From NCBI RefSeq assembly GCF_041146395.1, contig NC_091006.1, positions 9,678,001 through 9,742,000 on the forward strand: DNA of 64,000 nt. Reading direction: 5' to 3'. Origin of the DNA: Eulemur rufifrons. Its lineage: Eukaryota; Chordata; Mammalia; Primates; Lemuridae. This document shows positions 46,732 to 58,580 of the stretch, one piece after another. The notes under the pieces are model-generated. The model was not told the origin of the DNA. It saw nothing but the letters and a program-made list of their open reading frames with translations, and did no database searches. Numbering within the stretch: the first letter of the stretch is position 1; every line of letters begins with the position of its first letter. The position numbers and the translations under genes are program-made.

Positions 46732-46819
46732 CTAAAGCTCTGTTGGCAAGAGACCATGAGATATGCCTCCCTCTTCTGCACAGATCTTTCTGATAAAGGA
46801 GCAGTCCCACAAAGCAAGT
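46732..46819 (-). other. Arm 2 copy of ZNF229 non-coding exon 2
   Basis: On the minus strand the acceptor (cctttcacag) and donor (gtgagt after CTTTAG) are both kept, and the exon is 88 nt against 81 in arm 1. Kept splice sites on both sides suggest the exon can still be used by transcripts from the arm 2 promoter. Those would run leftwards, away from arm 2 and antisense to ZNF229. Confidence 0.6.
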
Positions 46820-47650
46820 CTGTGAAAGGCAAATGAGCCAAGACATAACATGATTTCATCAAAATGCCCAACCCACCGCATGGGGAAGTCTTTGAGCGCC
46901 AGCTGGAGATAATCTACCCCTTCCTTTAATCTACCCTTCCTGTAATCCACCCCTATTACTTGCTTCAGGAAGGCCTGCCTGCAACTCTACACACACTTTA
47001 GCTTTACGGAGACAAGAATCAAGACACAATCTGAAAATTTGAATTTAGAGATGTGAGTCTCACAGGCTGTGTAACAAACACTTCAGAGCGGAATTCAACC
47101 TGTGTGTCTGGGATGCTACAAAAAGCAGAGCCAGCAACCATAGAGCGAACAACTCTCATTGACTTCTTTCGTGCTTAATAATTTTCAAAGGAATACATAC
47201 ACAACACGAGGAATAACTTCTGCACCCCTTTACAGAAACGACTTCACAGACAGAAAACTCTGAAATTACTACACAAGTCGGTGGGCGGCTACCCCGAAAG
47301 AATTCTACATATCATGGATCTGCGACTTCCCAGACTGGAGTCGCCCAAATTGAGAGGTGCTCATTTCAAAGCTAGATCTGCTGGCCTCTAACTGCTCCTT
47401 CCAAGCCTGGGGGTGCCTGGCGCTGCCGGCACGGGCCCCGCCCCCCATCTCCTCTCTGGATGCTGGGTGCATCTTCCCCCTCTGACCCCTTGTTCTCCAG
47501 GCTGAGCTGAGCTTGTCGAAATCCCCTGGATCTGACCCTCAGCCACACGTCTCCCCTTCCCCCAGGTCTCAGAAAGCCGACTCTTCCTGTGGCGGCCCAT
47601 ACTCGTCTCTAAGGCGCCCCAGCATCCTCCCCATTGCTTAAGAAATAACC

Positions 47651-48330
47651 CCACGCGGTGGCTCACGCCTGTAATCCTAGCACTCTGGGAGGCGAGGCGG
47701 GAGGATCACTCAAGGTCAGGAGTTCGAGACCAGCCTAAGCAAGAGCGAGACCCCATCTCTACTAAAAATAGAAAGAAATTATCTGGACAACTAGAAATAT
47801 ATATAGAAAAACAAATTAGCCGGACATGGTGACACATGCCTGTAAGTCCCAGCTAAGCTACTTGGGAGGTTGAGGCAGAAGGATTTCCTAAGCCCAGGAG
47901 TTTGAGGTTGTTGCAAGCTAGGCTGACGCCATGGTACTCTAGCCCGGGCAACAGAGCGAGACTCTGTCTCAAAAAAAAAAAAATTAAAAAAGGCTGGGCA
48001 CGGTGGCTCAAGCCTGTAATCCTAGCACTCTGGGAGGCTGAGGCGGGCGGATTGCTCAAGGTCAGGAGTTCGAGACCAGCCTGAGCAAGAGCGAGACCCT
48101 GTCTCTACTAAAAATAAAAAGAAATTAGCTGGACAACTAAAAATACATAGAAAAATTAGCCGGGCATGGTGGTGCATGCCTGTAGTCCCAGCTACCCAGG
48201 AGGCTGAGGCAGAAGGATCGCTTGAACCCAGGAGTTTGAGGTTGCTGTGAGCTAGGCTGACGCCACGGCACTCACTCTAGCCCGGGCAACAGAGCAAAAC
48301 TCTGTCTCAAAAATAAATAAATAAATAAAA
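47651..48330 (+). mobile_element. Two lemur-type Alus head to tail
   Basis: First copy at about 47,651-47,985 (its extreme 5' end missing), second at 47,992-48,330 with a (TAAA)n-type tail. They lie inside the arm 2 copy of the first-intron/promoter region. Arm 1 has none here. Confidence 0.93.
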
Positions 48331-48339
48331 GAAAAGAAA

Positions 48340-48545
48340 CAATCCCAGTGCGGTGCTGAACCAGAAACAGAAGGGTGCGAGATGGCCAGTCCTGGACTAC
48401 ATTTCCCAGAACCCTCCAAAGCGCAGTTTAGGCGGGTCCACATGTTGACTTAAATGAGCGTCCGCACTGAGCCCATTCCACCGCCAGGCAGAAAGAGGCA
48501 GGTACACACGACATTCCTGCACTCAGCTTTGGGCCACCACTACAG
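48340..48545 (-). promoter_or_regulatory. Arm 2 copy of the ZNF229 promoter
   Basis: Reverse-complement homologue of 22,950-23,145. The ZNF143-type word ACTACATTTCCCAGAACCC is intact at 48,396-48,414 in the plus orientation, as expected for a minus-strand promoter. Many CpGs seen in arm 1 are changed. The first-exon donor of arm 1 (caacg/gtgagg) is not clearly kept, because the region between motif and Alus is diverged. Activity is uncertain. Confidence 0.55.
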
Positions 48546-48810
48546 CTTCCTTTTCTTTCTTTAAAAAAAGTCTTTACTCAATACTAACAGATTCTTGTTG
48601 TAGCAAATCTGACAATATTCTCAGACATACAAATGCACAATACCGTCTAGAGGGGACATCAAGCATTATTGATTGACTTTGTTGTAAATTACATTTAAAT
48701 ATTTATTTCAACAGTAGTGCATATTAGATGTAAAGTAAGAAAAAAACTGAATTCCAAAAACAAAATTAAAGTCTTCTGTAATCTTAGCACCCAGAAACAA
48801 GCATAATTAA

Positions 48811-49328
48811 TGATAGGATGGCCTTGCTAATAAACTATCTGAGAAAAATAAACAGAAAAAAAAGAAGGCTCCCAGCACATAATTGCCCCTTTGAAGAGAA
48901 AGATCACAGCACAACTGCCCCTTTGTTAGATTAACCATCTGTTGTTTCTGAGACTTTTCTTTAACGGCCTTGAAGAACCCTGAGAAGACAGCAGGCTGCA
49001 AGCCCCTTGTCTCAGTTCCTGCCAGAACCACATTCCAGAGGACTCTGACAAGCCAGCCTCACAAAGATGGGGGGAAAAAAAGGAAAAACAGACACAGCCT
49101 TTTCGCAGCCCTTTTCCTATCAGGGGCAGCAGTCGCTTTTTCCCTTTTTATCCCCCCTTTTCCCTGATAAAAACCGCAAACACCTTACTCTCTGTGTCAA
49201 CATTTCTTCTTTCCTTCTCTTGTGCCATGCCTTTCCCACCTTTGGGAAGTAAAATAAGCTTTCTTCAAAACTGTTCTAATCTTTGTGTAAATTCTTTCAC
49301 AGCCTGTGCCATGAGTTCCCACCCTAAC
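48811..49328 (+). mobile_element. LTR-like insertion in arm 2
   Basis: An element of about 520 bp from 'tgataggatggccttgctaa' to 'ttcccaccctaaca', with TG...CA ends, a tataaaa-like and AATAAG-type signal region near 49,165-49,255, and AATTA words at both flanks (about 48,805 and 49,328). It is absent from arm 1. Confidence 0.5.
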
Positions 49329-50030
49329 AATTACTATCTTGGCTTATTTATTTCCTGATTTATGTGAGTAAATAAACATTTTTAAAAAATCCTCTCCCCC
49401 TAAAAAGGCATAATATTTTGTAACTTTTTCCCCTCAGACTTCATATACCATATGGTGTAGCTTTCCACCTCACTATAAAATGAAATCATTTTAGACGGTT
49501 GCCTAGGATTCTTTAATTTTTAGTCAATGTTACTACCTTATCCTACAGTGAAGTTATATTAATACTTCCAATCTCGATGTATTGAAACTAAAAATAATCA
49601 TTTAATTTTTCCCATTTAATTAACTAAACATGCCATCTTATTATTGACTGAATATCTGTGCTTGTGAAAATGTTGAATAGATGTTGATATATCAGCGGTG
49701 GGTAATTGTTTACATACTTTGCCCATTTTTAGCTTTTATTTATTTGTAAATTCTCTGTATCTTAATGGTAATGATTCTGTTATATATGATGAACTTTTTC
49801 TTCCACAGTATGAGCTTTTTAAAAATAAAAATGAGCTATTTAAAAAATGAAGAGTTTTTTAAAAAGCCACCTTATCTGATGAAATGTATCAGTGTTGTCA
49901 TTTTGGATATTGTATTTTCACATATGATTATAAAGACCTTCCTTAACCTTATTCTCAATGAGCACACATGTATACTTCACTTCTAGTTTTTATTCCTTTC
50001 CAGCCCCTGTGTAATTAACTTCATTGTATG
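49329..50030. other. Arm 2 stretch without clear arm 1 partner
   Basis: AT-rich sequence that I could not align to 22,390-22,600 of arm 1 beyond short words. It is either old LINE sequence lost from arm 1 or an insertion in arm 2. No gene seen. Confidence 0.45.
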
Positions 50031-51344
50031 TTATGACAGACAGATCAAATTTTCTTTTTCATCAAATGGTCAAGTTTTCTAAACAATATTTACGAAAAAT
50101 TATTTCTTTCCCTACTGATATAAATGCCATCATAATCACATTATTCTATATAATTCGATATTTTATGGAATATAATTCTCTTCCAATGATATATATCTCT
50201 ATCAATTAGAAGAAAAAAAGCTTTCAATTAGAGTAATATCACATTTCCTTATTTCTCTCTTATTGTATTTTTAAAAAAAAAAACTTTACCCTAGAAATCC
50301 TAGGACTCTCTTCCAAATAAATTTTTGAATTGTCTTGATAAATTCTCAAACGCACCCATGACTTAGAAAAACAAGAATCGCAGAATCCAAAGCCTGGAGA
50401 CGTTTGGTCACAAACTCACCTTTTGTTACTTGAGCATGAACAGTTTTAGTTCCCAGTACACGTCCAACCATTTTTATAAATCTGTTTCTGATGCTATAGT
50501 TCTTCCCTCTGAAATGACCAACCTACGCTTTTGAATTATTACCGAATATTGAAGAGACCCAATTTGAAAATCACTTCTGCCATGGAATCTTTATGATTTC
50601 TCCATCATAATTAAATGAACAGATCAGTCTCTGATTCAGGAAAGAGCTTTATGTGACTATGGCTACTGTGACATGTCACTCTTAGAATTTTCTCATTTCC
50701 CTGGGAAATCAGTAAATTGGAGTTTCTTTATGTGCAAAACTAAGGACCAATCTCTATAAGATGTGGGCAGATGAATCTGTTCCAAGCCCATCATGAAGTC
50801 TCAGCTCTCATCCTCCCTCATGCAAACTGCAAGACACTATGTGCAATCCCTGTGGCAACTAAATGTTCAAATGCTGTAATTTTTCACTCCATGTCAGTTT
50901 GCTATTGTTAAAAAGTACACAGTATTATCACCTGTGAGGGTAATAAAGAAACCCACATCCATATACAGACAGTCCCTGACTCACGATGGTTAGACTTACC
51001 ATGGGTTTATATGGAGTAATTACGTGAGGCAAAAAAGGTGTAACTTTTAGACGATTACAATTGATGTAGAACCAAGAAATAGAGATACCAGTTAATACCA
51101 ATAAAATTTTACTGAAAAATATCAAGAATGTCCCAAGGGAGTGAGGGAGGGAGAGATGGGGAAGGAGGAAAAAAGGGGAAAACACTACGTGGTACTAAAA
51201 ACAAATACTTAATTTGGTTTTCAAATTTAAACATTTGACAAAAGAACTGAAAAGGGGAATTTTGACATATTTCAACTATAGTGGGGACTGGAAGGTCAAA
51301 TAGAGGAAATATCTCCAAACAGAGTAAAAATACAAAAATATTTT
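50031..51344. other. Arm 2 non-coding stretch, shared with arm 1
   Basis: Matches about 20,711-22,390 of arm 1 in inverse orientation, minus the Alu at 21,337-21,682. Nothing gene-like. Confidence 0.6.
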
Positions 51345-53690
51345 CATTATGACTAGAAATATGAGACCTGAAAAAGAGTTCCTGGAGACCTAAATCCTAA
51401 ATGTGAAATACACTACACTATATCAATAAAGTACAAAAACCACATGATGATCTCAGCAGACACACAAAATAGCACTTGACAAAATCCAACACCCTGCATG
51501 ATGCAAACACCTTAAAAACTAGGAATAGAATGGAACTTTGTGAACTGATAAAGGGCATCTACAAAAAACCCACAGCTAACGTAATGCTTAATGGTAAAAT
51601 ACTGAATGTTTTCCCCCTGACATCAAGAACAAGACAAAGATGTCCACTCATGCCACTTCTATTCAGGACCGTATCAGAGGTTCTAGCCAGGAAATAAGGC
51701 AATAATATGCAATAAAAGCCATCCAGCTTCGAAAAGAAGAAGTAAAACAATTTCTATTATCAGAAGACATTATCCAGCAATGAAAAAATATTAAGAAACC
51801 CACTAAAACAACCATTAGAACTAATAAGTGGGCCCAGGAAGGTTTCAGAATAAAATATGCAAAAATCAGTTATATTTCCATACAATAACAATGAACTTGA
51901 AAATGAAATTAAGAAAACGATTCCATTTAAAATAACATCAAATCAAAAAGAACAAAGTACTTAAGAATCAACTTGACAAAAAAAGTACAAAACACATACT
52001 TCGAAAACCACAAAATATTGTTGAACTATCCACGACAAAAATAAATGGAAACACATCTACCGTTCATGGAAGGAAACACTTAAAATTGCTAAGACAGCAA
52101 TAATGCCCAAAGGGATCTATCTATACATTCAACATAATTCCTGTTGAAATCCTAGTTGGCAATTTTGCAGAAATTAACAAACTGATCCTAAAATTCGTAT
52201 GAAAATCCATAGGACCCAGAATACCTAAAACAAATTTGAGAGAAAAAAACAAAGTTGGAGGAATATTCCCTATTATAAAATATCCTGCAAGGTACAATAA
52301 TCATGACCATGTAGGACTCGGATAAAGAAAGATATATACATGAAGGGAATAAACTGAGAGTCCACAAGCCCTTACATTTTTAATCAATTGATTTTCAAAG
52401 GGTGTGCTGACAGTTCAACGAGGGAAGGAATAGTATTTTTAATAAATGGTGCTAAAGAATAAGGTTGCATACTTTCTTCAGACCATACAAAAAAATTAAC
52501 TCCAAGTGAACCATAAATCTAAACGTAAGGGCTGAAAAAAATAACAATCTTAGAAGAAAATACAGGAATGATCACAGGTTAGACAAAGGGCTCTAGATGT
52601 TTCACCGAAAGGACAAAAGAAAAAATAGATTAAAATTCTACCTCATCAAAATTAAAACCTTTTGTGTTTCAAAAGTGAAAAGACAACCACAAAATAAGAG
52701 AAAATATTTGCAAATCATATATCTGATATGGAACTTATTTTTAGAACATATATAAAGAATTTTATAACTCAATAATAAAAAGAAAAAAATCCCAATTTCT
52801 TAAATGGGCAAAGGATTTGAAAACACATTTCTCCAAAGAAGATTTACAAATGGATAATAAGCACATTACATGACGCTCAGCATATAATTAGCCATTAAGG
52901 AAATGAAGTCAAAACAACAACACCAGTTCATACCCACTGGGACGGCCATAACCAAAAAACAGGTGATAGGAAATGTTCATGAGGATATAAAGAAGCAGGA
53001 ACCTTAATACGCAGCTGGTGGGAATGTCAAATGCTACAGCCACTTTGGAAAACAGCCTATAAGTTCCTCAAAATGTTAAATGTTGAGGTTCCATGTGAGC
53101 CAACAATTATACTCCTAGCATGTACCAAGAAAAAACATGTCCACACAAAATCCTGAACACGAATGTTCACAGCAGCATTATTTATAAAGGCCAAAGAGTA
53201 GAAACAACCCAATGCCCATCAACTGATGGGTATATCAAAGGGGTATACTGATGCAATGGAATATTATATGGCCATAAAAGGAATGAAGTTGTTATACATG
53301 GTACAATGTGGATGAACCTTGAAAACATTACGTTAAGTATAAAGCCAATCATAAAAGTATACATATGGTATGATTCCATTTATACAAAATGTCCAGAATA
53401 GGCAAAGCTATAGAGTTCTTACCTATGGCTGAGGGTGGGATTAGGGGAGGGGGATTTGAGACAGAATGAGGAAGGACTCATGTTCACAGGGTTTCTTTTG
53501 GGGGAATAAAAATGTTCTAAAATTGATTGTGCTGATGGTTGCTACACTATCTAAAATCCACTGAATTGTTCACTATGGATAGGTGAATTGTAGGAAGGGC
53601 ATCAACATGGAACATGGGCAGACAAGGAAAGGGGGGAAATGGGGTAAAAATTTGAAATCGGGGGAGAAACAGAAATAGAAGTAGTGTGGA
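51345..53690 (+). mobile_element. Old L1 fragment, ORF2 to 3' end (arm 2 copy)
   Basis: Plus-strand decayed L1. A 73-codon open piece at 51,476-51,697 is recognisable as reverse-transcriptase sequence, and about 52,900-53,430 is the ORF2 C-terminal part. Many stops. Arm 1 keeps only the part matching 51,345-52,450. Confidence 0.9.
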
Positions 53691-53692
53691 CT

Positions 53693-53990
53693 GGGTACAG
53701 TAGCTAATGCCTGTAATCCTATCTCTTTGGTAGGCTGAGGTGGGAAGACTGCTTGAGGTCAGGGGTTCAAGACTGACCTGAGCCAGAAGCAAGACCCCAT
53801 CTCTACAAAAAATAGAAAAATTAGCTGGGCATGGTGGTGCACACCTATAGTCCCAGCAACTCAGGAGGCTGAGGCAGGAAGATCACTTGAGCCCAGGAGT
53901 TTGAGGTTGCTGTGAGCTATGATGACACCATTGCATTCTAGTTACGTAGTTAGGGCAACACAGTGAGACTGTCTCCCCCCACCCCCCCAA
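53693..53990 (+). mobile_element. Alu next to the L1 3' end
   Basis: Starts 'tggactgggtacagtagcta' and ends in a C/A-rich tail. Counterpart of the first Alu at about 19,060-19,272 in arm 1. Confidence 0.85.
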
Positions 53991-54068
53991 AAATAAACCA
54001 GGACCCTGAAGGAAAAATGATTGTATTTATAAAGAAGGGATCGCAAACTGTCAGTGCCAGGCAGGGGG

Positions 54069-54650
54069 TCATGCTGCACTGTCACTAGTAGTGTTGCCCT
54101 CAGGGAGGCAGATAGGCTGGGGGTTCCCAGGGGCAGCAATGTCATCTGCCGGCAGGAGGGTCACACTGACTAGCTGAGGAGTGACGATGGCCTGGATGGT
54201 GATGGCCATTAGAGGCACCTCTTTGGCCAGCAAGTGTGTGGCAGTGGCAAGTAGAAGGACAGGTTTTTGTGTGAGGGCGGAATGCAGGAGAGTCTGTCCT
54301 GTGGGTGGGTGAGTGACCCTCAGGATGTGGAGAAATGGGCAGGGGAGAGCATCACATTGGCCAATAGTTCGGCCATGACTTGAATCAGAAGGAAAATAAT
54401 GGAGAGTGGCTGTGAGGCCCTGAGACTGTGTGAACGTCCAAGGAGATGGCATTGGAGCCACAGGGGGCATATGTAGCATCCATTGCTGTGTAGCCAAGGC
54501 GCATGGGGGAATGATGTGGAGATGTATGCGAGTTACTAGGTGTTTCCTGCCTGTAGGGTACTGACTCCCACAGAAATGTGGGGATAGGTGGGGAGGAGCT
54601 GGGAGACACGGAGAGTGTCTGTAGGCTGGGGGTGAAGAGCTAGAAGACAT
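54069..54650 (-). pseudogene. Downstream reading frame of the Ser/Pro gene copy, 193 codons
   Basis: Minus-strand frame from MSSSSSPPAYRHSP to NTTSDSAA. It lies in the same frame as the last repeat units, separated from them by TAA at 54,701-54,699 and a second TAA two codons on. The first third is repeat-like. The last two thirds are not repetitive and contain hydrophobic stretches such as PVLLLATATHLLAKEVPLM and TPQLVSVTLLPADD, which look like folded-domain strands. I do not recognise the fold. Arm 1 is broken in this part. It may be the relic of an ancestral C-terminal domain, or a separate small gene lacking its own evident promoter. Confidence 0.4.
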
Positions 54651-54698
54651 GGGGAGGAGCCCAGTGAGGGCCGCGAGCTGGGTGTGTTCAGCTTATGG

Positions 54699-56407
54699 TT
54701 ACAGATATCTGGGGATGGTTGGAGAGTAGGTGGGAGACACAGGAGGCTCCCTGAAGGCTGTGTGTGAAGAGATAGAAGACATGGCGGAGGAACTGGGTGA
54801 AGTCTGTGGGCTTCTAGGTGTTTCTAGGGTGTGGGAGGCTGTATCTTGCAGAAATCTGGGAATGACTGAGGAGTAGCTAGGAGACACAGGAGACTCCCTG
54901 AAGGCTGAGGGTGAAGAGACTGGAAACACAGGGAATGAGCCCAGTGAGGCCTGTGAGTTTCCAGGTGTTTCCTGGGTGTGGGGAACTAAATGTTCCAGAA
55001 ATCTGGGGTTGGTTGAAGAGTTGCTAGGAGACACAGGAGACTCCCTGAAGGCACAGGGGATGAGCCCAGTGAGGTCCGTGAGGTTCTAGGTGTTTCCTGG
55101 GTGTGGGGGACTGAATGTTCCAGAGATCTGGAGATGGTTGGAGAGTAGCTAGGAGACTCTCCTGAGGCTGGGGGTGAAGAGATGGGAGACATGGGTGAGG
55201 AACCCAGTGAAGTATGTGAGCTTCTAGGTGTTTCCTGGTTGTGGGGAATTGAGTGTTCTAGAAATCTCAGGATGGTGGCAGAGTAGCTAGGAGACACAGG
55301 AAACTCCCTGAAAGCAGGGGGTAAAGAAATGAGAGACACAGAGGAGTAGCCCCGTGAAGTCTGTGAGCTTCCAGGTGTTTCCTGGGTGTAGAGGGGTGAA
55401 TATCCCAGAAATCTGGGGATAGTTGGAGTAGCTGGGATACATAGGAGAGCCCCTGAAGTCTAGGGGTGAAGAGGTAGGAGAAATGGGGGAGGAGCCCAGT
55501 GAAGTCTGTGAGTTGGTAGGTGCTTCCTGGGTGTACGAGGCTGTATCCTGCAGAGATCTGGAGGTGGCTGGAGAGTAGCTGGGAAAGACAGGAGACTCCC
55601 TGAAGGCTGGGGGAGAAGAGAGAGAAGATATGGGGTAGGAGCCCAGTGAGGTCTGTGAGTTTGTAGGTATTTCCTGGGTGTAAGGTGGTGAATGTCCCAG
55701 AAATGGAGGGGTAGTTGGGGAGTAGCTGAGAGACACAGGGGACTCCCTGAAGGCTGTGTGGGAAGAGATGGGTGACAAGGGGAAAGAGCCCAGTGAGGTC
55801 TCAGAGTCTGTAGGTGCTTCCTGGGTGTGGGAGGCTGTATCTTGCAGAAATCTGGAGGTGGCTGGAGAGCAGCTGGGAGACACGGGAGACTCCCTGAGGA
55901 CTGGGGGTGTGATGATGGGGGACATGGGAGCAGAGTCCAGGCAGGTCTGTGAGTTTCCAGGTGTTTCCTGAGGGTGCGGGGCTGAATGTTCCACAAATCT
56001 GGGGGTGGCTGGAGAGTAGCTGGGAGACACCAGAGAGTCACTGGGCGCCGGGGGTGAACTGCTTGGCGACGGCAATATGAACATGTGGTAAATTGTTGAC
56101 GAGCATGGTGACTCTGAAGAGAACCCAGGGGAGGACGTGGCAGAGCACAGTGGCTTTGGTGACTGTCCGTCGTGGCTTTTAAAGGGAACCGTGAGGCTGT
56201 GTGAGGAGGGAGGCGAATGCGGTGAAGCCCTGGAGGGGGAGGGAGAGGAGTCCCGGGTGCCCGGTGAGCTGCTGGCCTTTGGGTCCGAGTTGCTGCGAGA
56301 GGAGCGAGAGAAGCTGGGGGAGGGTGGCAGGTGGGCTGGGGAGGCAGGGCGGGGGCCCGCTCGTAGGAGGAGCCAGAAGTGACCCCACTGTCCTTAGATG
56401 CGGACAT
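54699..56407 (-). pseudogene. Arm 2 copy of the Ser/Pro-rich gene, frameshifted
   Basis: Starts at ATG 56,407 with MSASKDSGVTSGSSYERAP, nearly identical to arm 1. At least three breaks are visible: loss of one base at about 56,350 (after ERAP), a two-base loss at about 55,428 (within PSYS), and a larger out-of-frame loss at about 55,052 (after LGSSPV). It also has a 24-bp in-frame stretch near 56,185-56,210 that arm 1 lacks. Repeat units are fewer than in arm 1 (about 9-10 against 15). The last units and the stop (IPRYL) match arm 1. A product from the start codon would be a different-frame peptide, so I call it a pseudogene. Confidence 0.75.
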
Positions 56408-56449
56408 GGTCGGGAAACCGGCAGCTTCCAGAGCCCCCGGAAATGGAGG

Positions 56450-56510
56450 GTAGTGTGAGTTGTTTGTGTGTTTTGTGTGTGTGTGTGTGTGTGTGTGCGC
56501 GCTCCTTAAA
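56450..56510. repeat. (GT)n microsatellite in the arm 2 leader
   Basis: A gtgtgt run of about 15 units at 56,465-56,500 in the leader between the splice donor and the ATG. Arm 1 has only a short CA-rich version at about 15,672-15,690. Confidence 0.9.
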
Positions 56511-56544
56511 AAAAACGGGAATACACAAATCAGACAGAGATTCA

Positions 56545-56785
56545 CTTACCCAAGTGTTGTGTCCTTTTGATTGCTGATGCGCTTCCAGAGCGCAGGACGC
56601 TGCAAGCACCAGGTGCACGCACGGCCACGAATCACCCCGGACGCCGCTCTGGGAAGAACTGAGCGCAAAGATTTGACGGGCTTAAGTACAGTTGGGCGGG
56701 GCCTGGGCGGGGCCTGGGCGGGGAAGGGCGGAGCTTCACGCCCCCTCCGGTGAGTCTCAGCCACCTGATGGGAATCGCTCTCCTA
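56545..56785 (-). promoter_or_regulatory. Arm 2 copy of the Ser/Pro gene promoter
   Basis: GC boxes are increased (ggggcggggcctgggcgggg repeats at about 56,695-56,725) and the ACTTAAG element is kept (ttaagt near 56,682). The inverted CCAAT box of arm 1 is changed (ATGGG instead of ATTGG). A consensus donor, TTGGGTAAGT on the minus strand, lies at about 56,545-56,555. Identity to arm 1 is lower here than in the coding start. Confidence 0.5.
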
Positions 56786-57027
56786 TTGATTTCCAGTTGA
56801 TTTCCTGTTAAAAATTTGAGACCAAGAACTTAAAACTTTCGTGGGCCAAATATGTTATAAATGAATTCTACTTATACACTTGACACCATCTGGAGCTGTG
56901 GGTCTCAGATTGTCGTCCTGGCATGAGCAGCACCGTTTGCAAACTGTGGAACCGCAGGGATTCGCACAGCTGTGTTATGTTCTTCCCCGTGATTCTGATG
57001 CATGGCAAGGGTTTGTTCGTGTTTTCG

Positions 57028-57320
57028 TTTTGAGACAGGGTCTCGCTCTGTTGCGTGGGCTGGAGTGCAGTGGCGTCCTCACAGCGCACTGCAGCCTCAA
57101 ACTCTTATGCTCAAGAGATCCTCGTGCCTCAGTGACTCCCACTGCTTGGCAAATTTATTGTTTCTTTGTAGAGACCGGGTCTCCCTGTTGCCCAGGCTAG
57201 TCCCAAATACCTGGACTCCAGTGACCCTCCAGCCTCGGCCTCTCAAAATGTTAGGATTACAAACGTCAGCCACTTTACTGAGGGGCTTTGTGTGTAAAAA
57301 AACACAACAAAACAAATGTG
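57028..57320 (-). mobile_element. Old Alu, arm 2 partner of 14,545-14,815
   Basis: Inverted diverged Alu ('gagacagggtctcgctctgt' onward) at the same relative place as in arm 1. Confidence 0.85.
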
Positions 57321-58039
57321 AGCCACCACTCCCAGCACATAACAAGGTTTAACAACCTCCCATGTTAGCAGAAAGACCCTTTTGTTTTTTAAAAGGTTGA
57401 GATATGTAGTGTATAAATATTATTTTGTTCTGGAGTCATCTGGAGAAATCTGATACAGGTGTGTGGTTGATCGATTCAATTAGAGTAATTAGATTGGCAC
57501 TACTAAGGCGTGGCTCTAGCTAATTAGAACATCTGATTAATGGTTTAATTGTGCTAAATTGTAAAATTATGTGTGTTTACATTATACTAATTAGCCTGAG
57601 AATTGCAATGCTCAAGTGTGACAAATAAGTGATTTTATGTAAGTATTGACATCAAATGTTATTTTTGACTCTCATTTTGACTCTCATTTGCCTGGTGGGC
57701 TCATTCAGAGTCAGACTCTTCCTGTTCTCGGGGGTTTATGTTTCATTGCAGGGAATTTCAAAGACATTGAGGGCGAGGGTAGAGGGATGGTCTACACACT
57801 CTCACTTCATTTTGCTTCATTAAGGAAATAGCAACATTAGTTTTATGTATATATTACTTTCTTCTTCTTTCACTAAAATTCTTTCTTCTTTTCCAAGCTT
57901 CCTGAGACGACTGATGACTTTATTCAATTCCACTTCTCTTTTTCTAAACAAATATTTACATCTCAGATAAATTTTGGTGACATTCCATAATCTGCTGCTG
58001 TCATTTTGTTAGGTAGTTAGTAAGGCTCTCCCGCTCTTC

Positions 58040-58580
58040 TCAGGACAAGGGTTCCCCGTTTTGGTGCTGTTTCCATCAATTGCTCCACCTGGGAAGGAGG
58101 ATAGGGGCGGGTGCTCCATTTTGTGTAGTCCCACCCTTGATCCTATCCCGAGAAACTGCTACAGCTGGGGAAGGAGGGATGCTTTCTCAATCTAGGAATT
58201 CCCCAGCCCAGGCATAATAAGATTTAGAAAGTGACCTAGAGTACCCTAAGGGTCATTAATATGCCATTAGCTTGAATCTGCATTGCAGTTCGCCACTCCC
58301 CAACCCCCAGGTGCGCTTTCTTAGAGGGAGCTGGTATATATGCAGATGGTTTTTGAGGACACCTGTTGATCATTTAATAACATCCTGCACCTCCCAGGAG
58401 CCCTCCTTCAGACTGGGCTAATAAAAGCAAACAATTCGAGAAGTCCGGGGGGGAAGGGAGTGGTCAGTCAGTGAGTTGGTCTGTCTCTCTCTCCACTCAG
58501 GGACACAGACCAGTTTTATTCTACAGTAAAGAGCTGGTTTTGTGAAACTGCTCCCTGCCTGATGTTACACCATCGTATTG
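58040..58580 (+). mobile_element. Possible LTR beside the outer breakpoint of arm 2
   Basis: Contains a tatata element near 58,335, 'ctaataaaagcaaacaattc' near 58,418, and 'cagtaaagagctggttttgt' before 58,570, an order typical of endogenous retroviral LTRs. Boundaries are uncertain; its left edge is close to the end of arm homology at 58,010. Confidence 0.4.

Larger units (their letters stand above)
43655..58010 (-). repeat. Inverted segmental duplication, arm 2
   Basis: Reverse-complement partner of 13,620-27,680. It carries the decayed Ser/Pro gene copy, a longer L1 fragment, and copies of the ZNF229-type promoter, first exon and exon 2, all pointing left. Arm-specific insertions include Alus at 44,711-45,060 and 47,651-48,330, and an LTR-like element near 48.8-49.3 kb. 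It has no copy of the ZNF229 coding exons. Confidence 0.93.

Noticed and set aside
43655..48545. A second ZNF229 coding gene in arm 2
   Set aside because: I looked for KRAB or finger sequence on the minus strand beyond the exon 2 copy and found none; homology to arm 1 ends near 43,655 before any coding exon.
51476..51697. 73-codon reverse-transcriptase-like frame
   Set aside because: Part of a decayed L1 with stops on both sides, present in both arms; not a gene.
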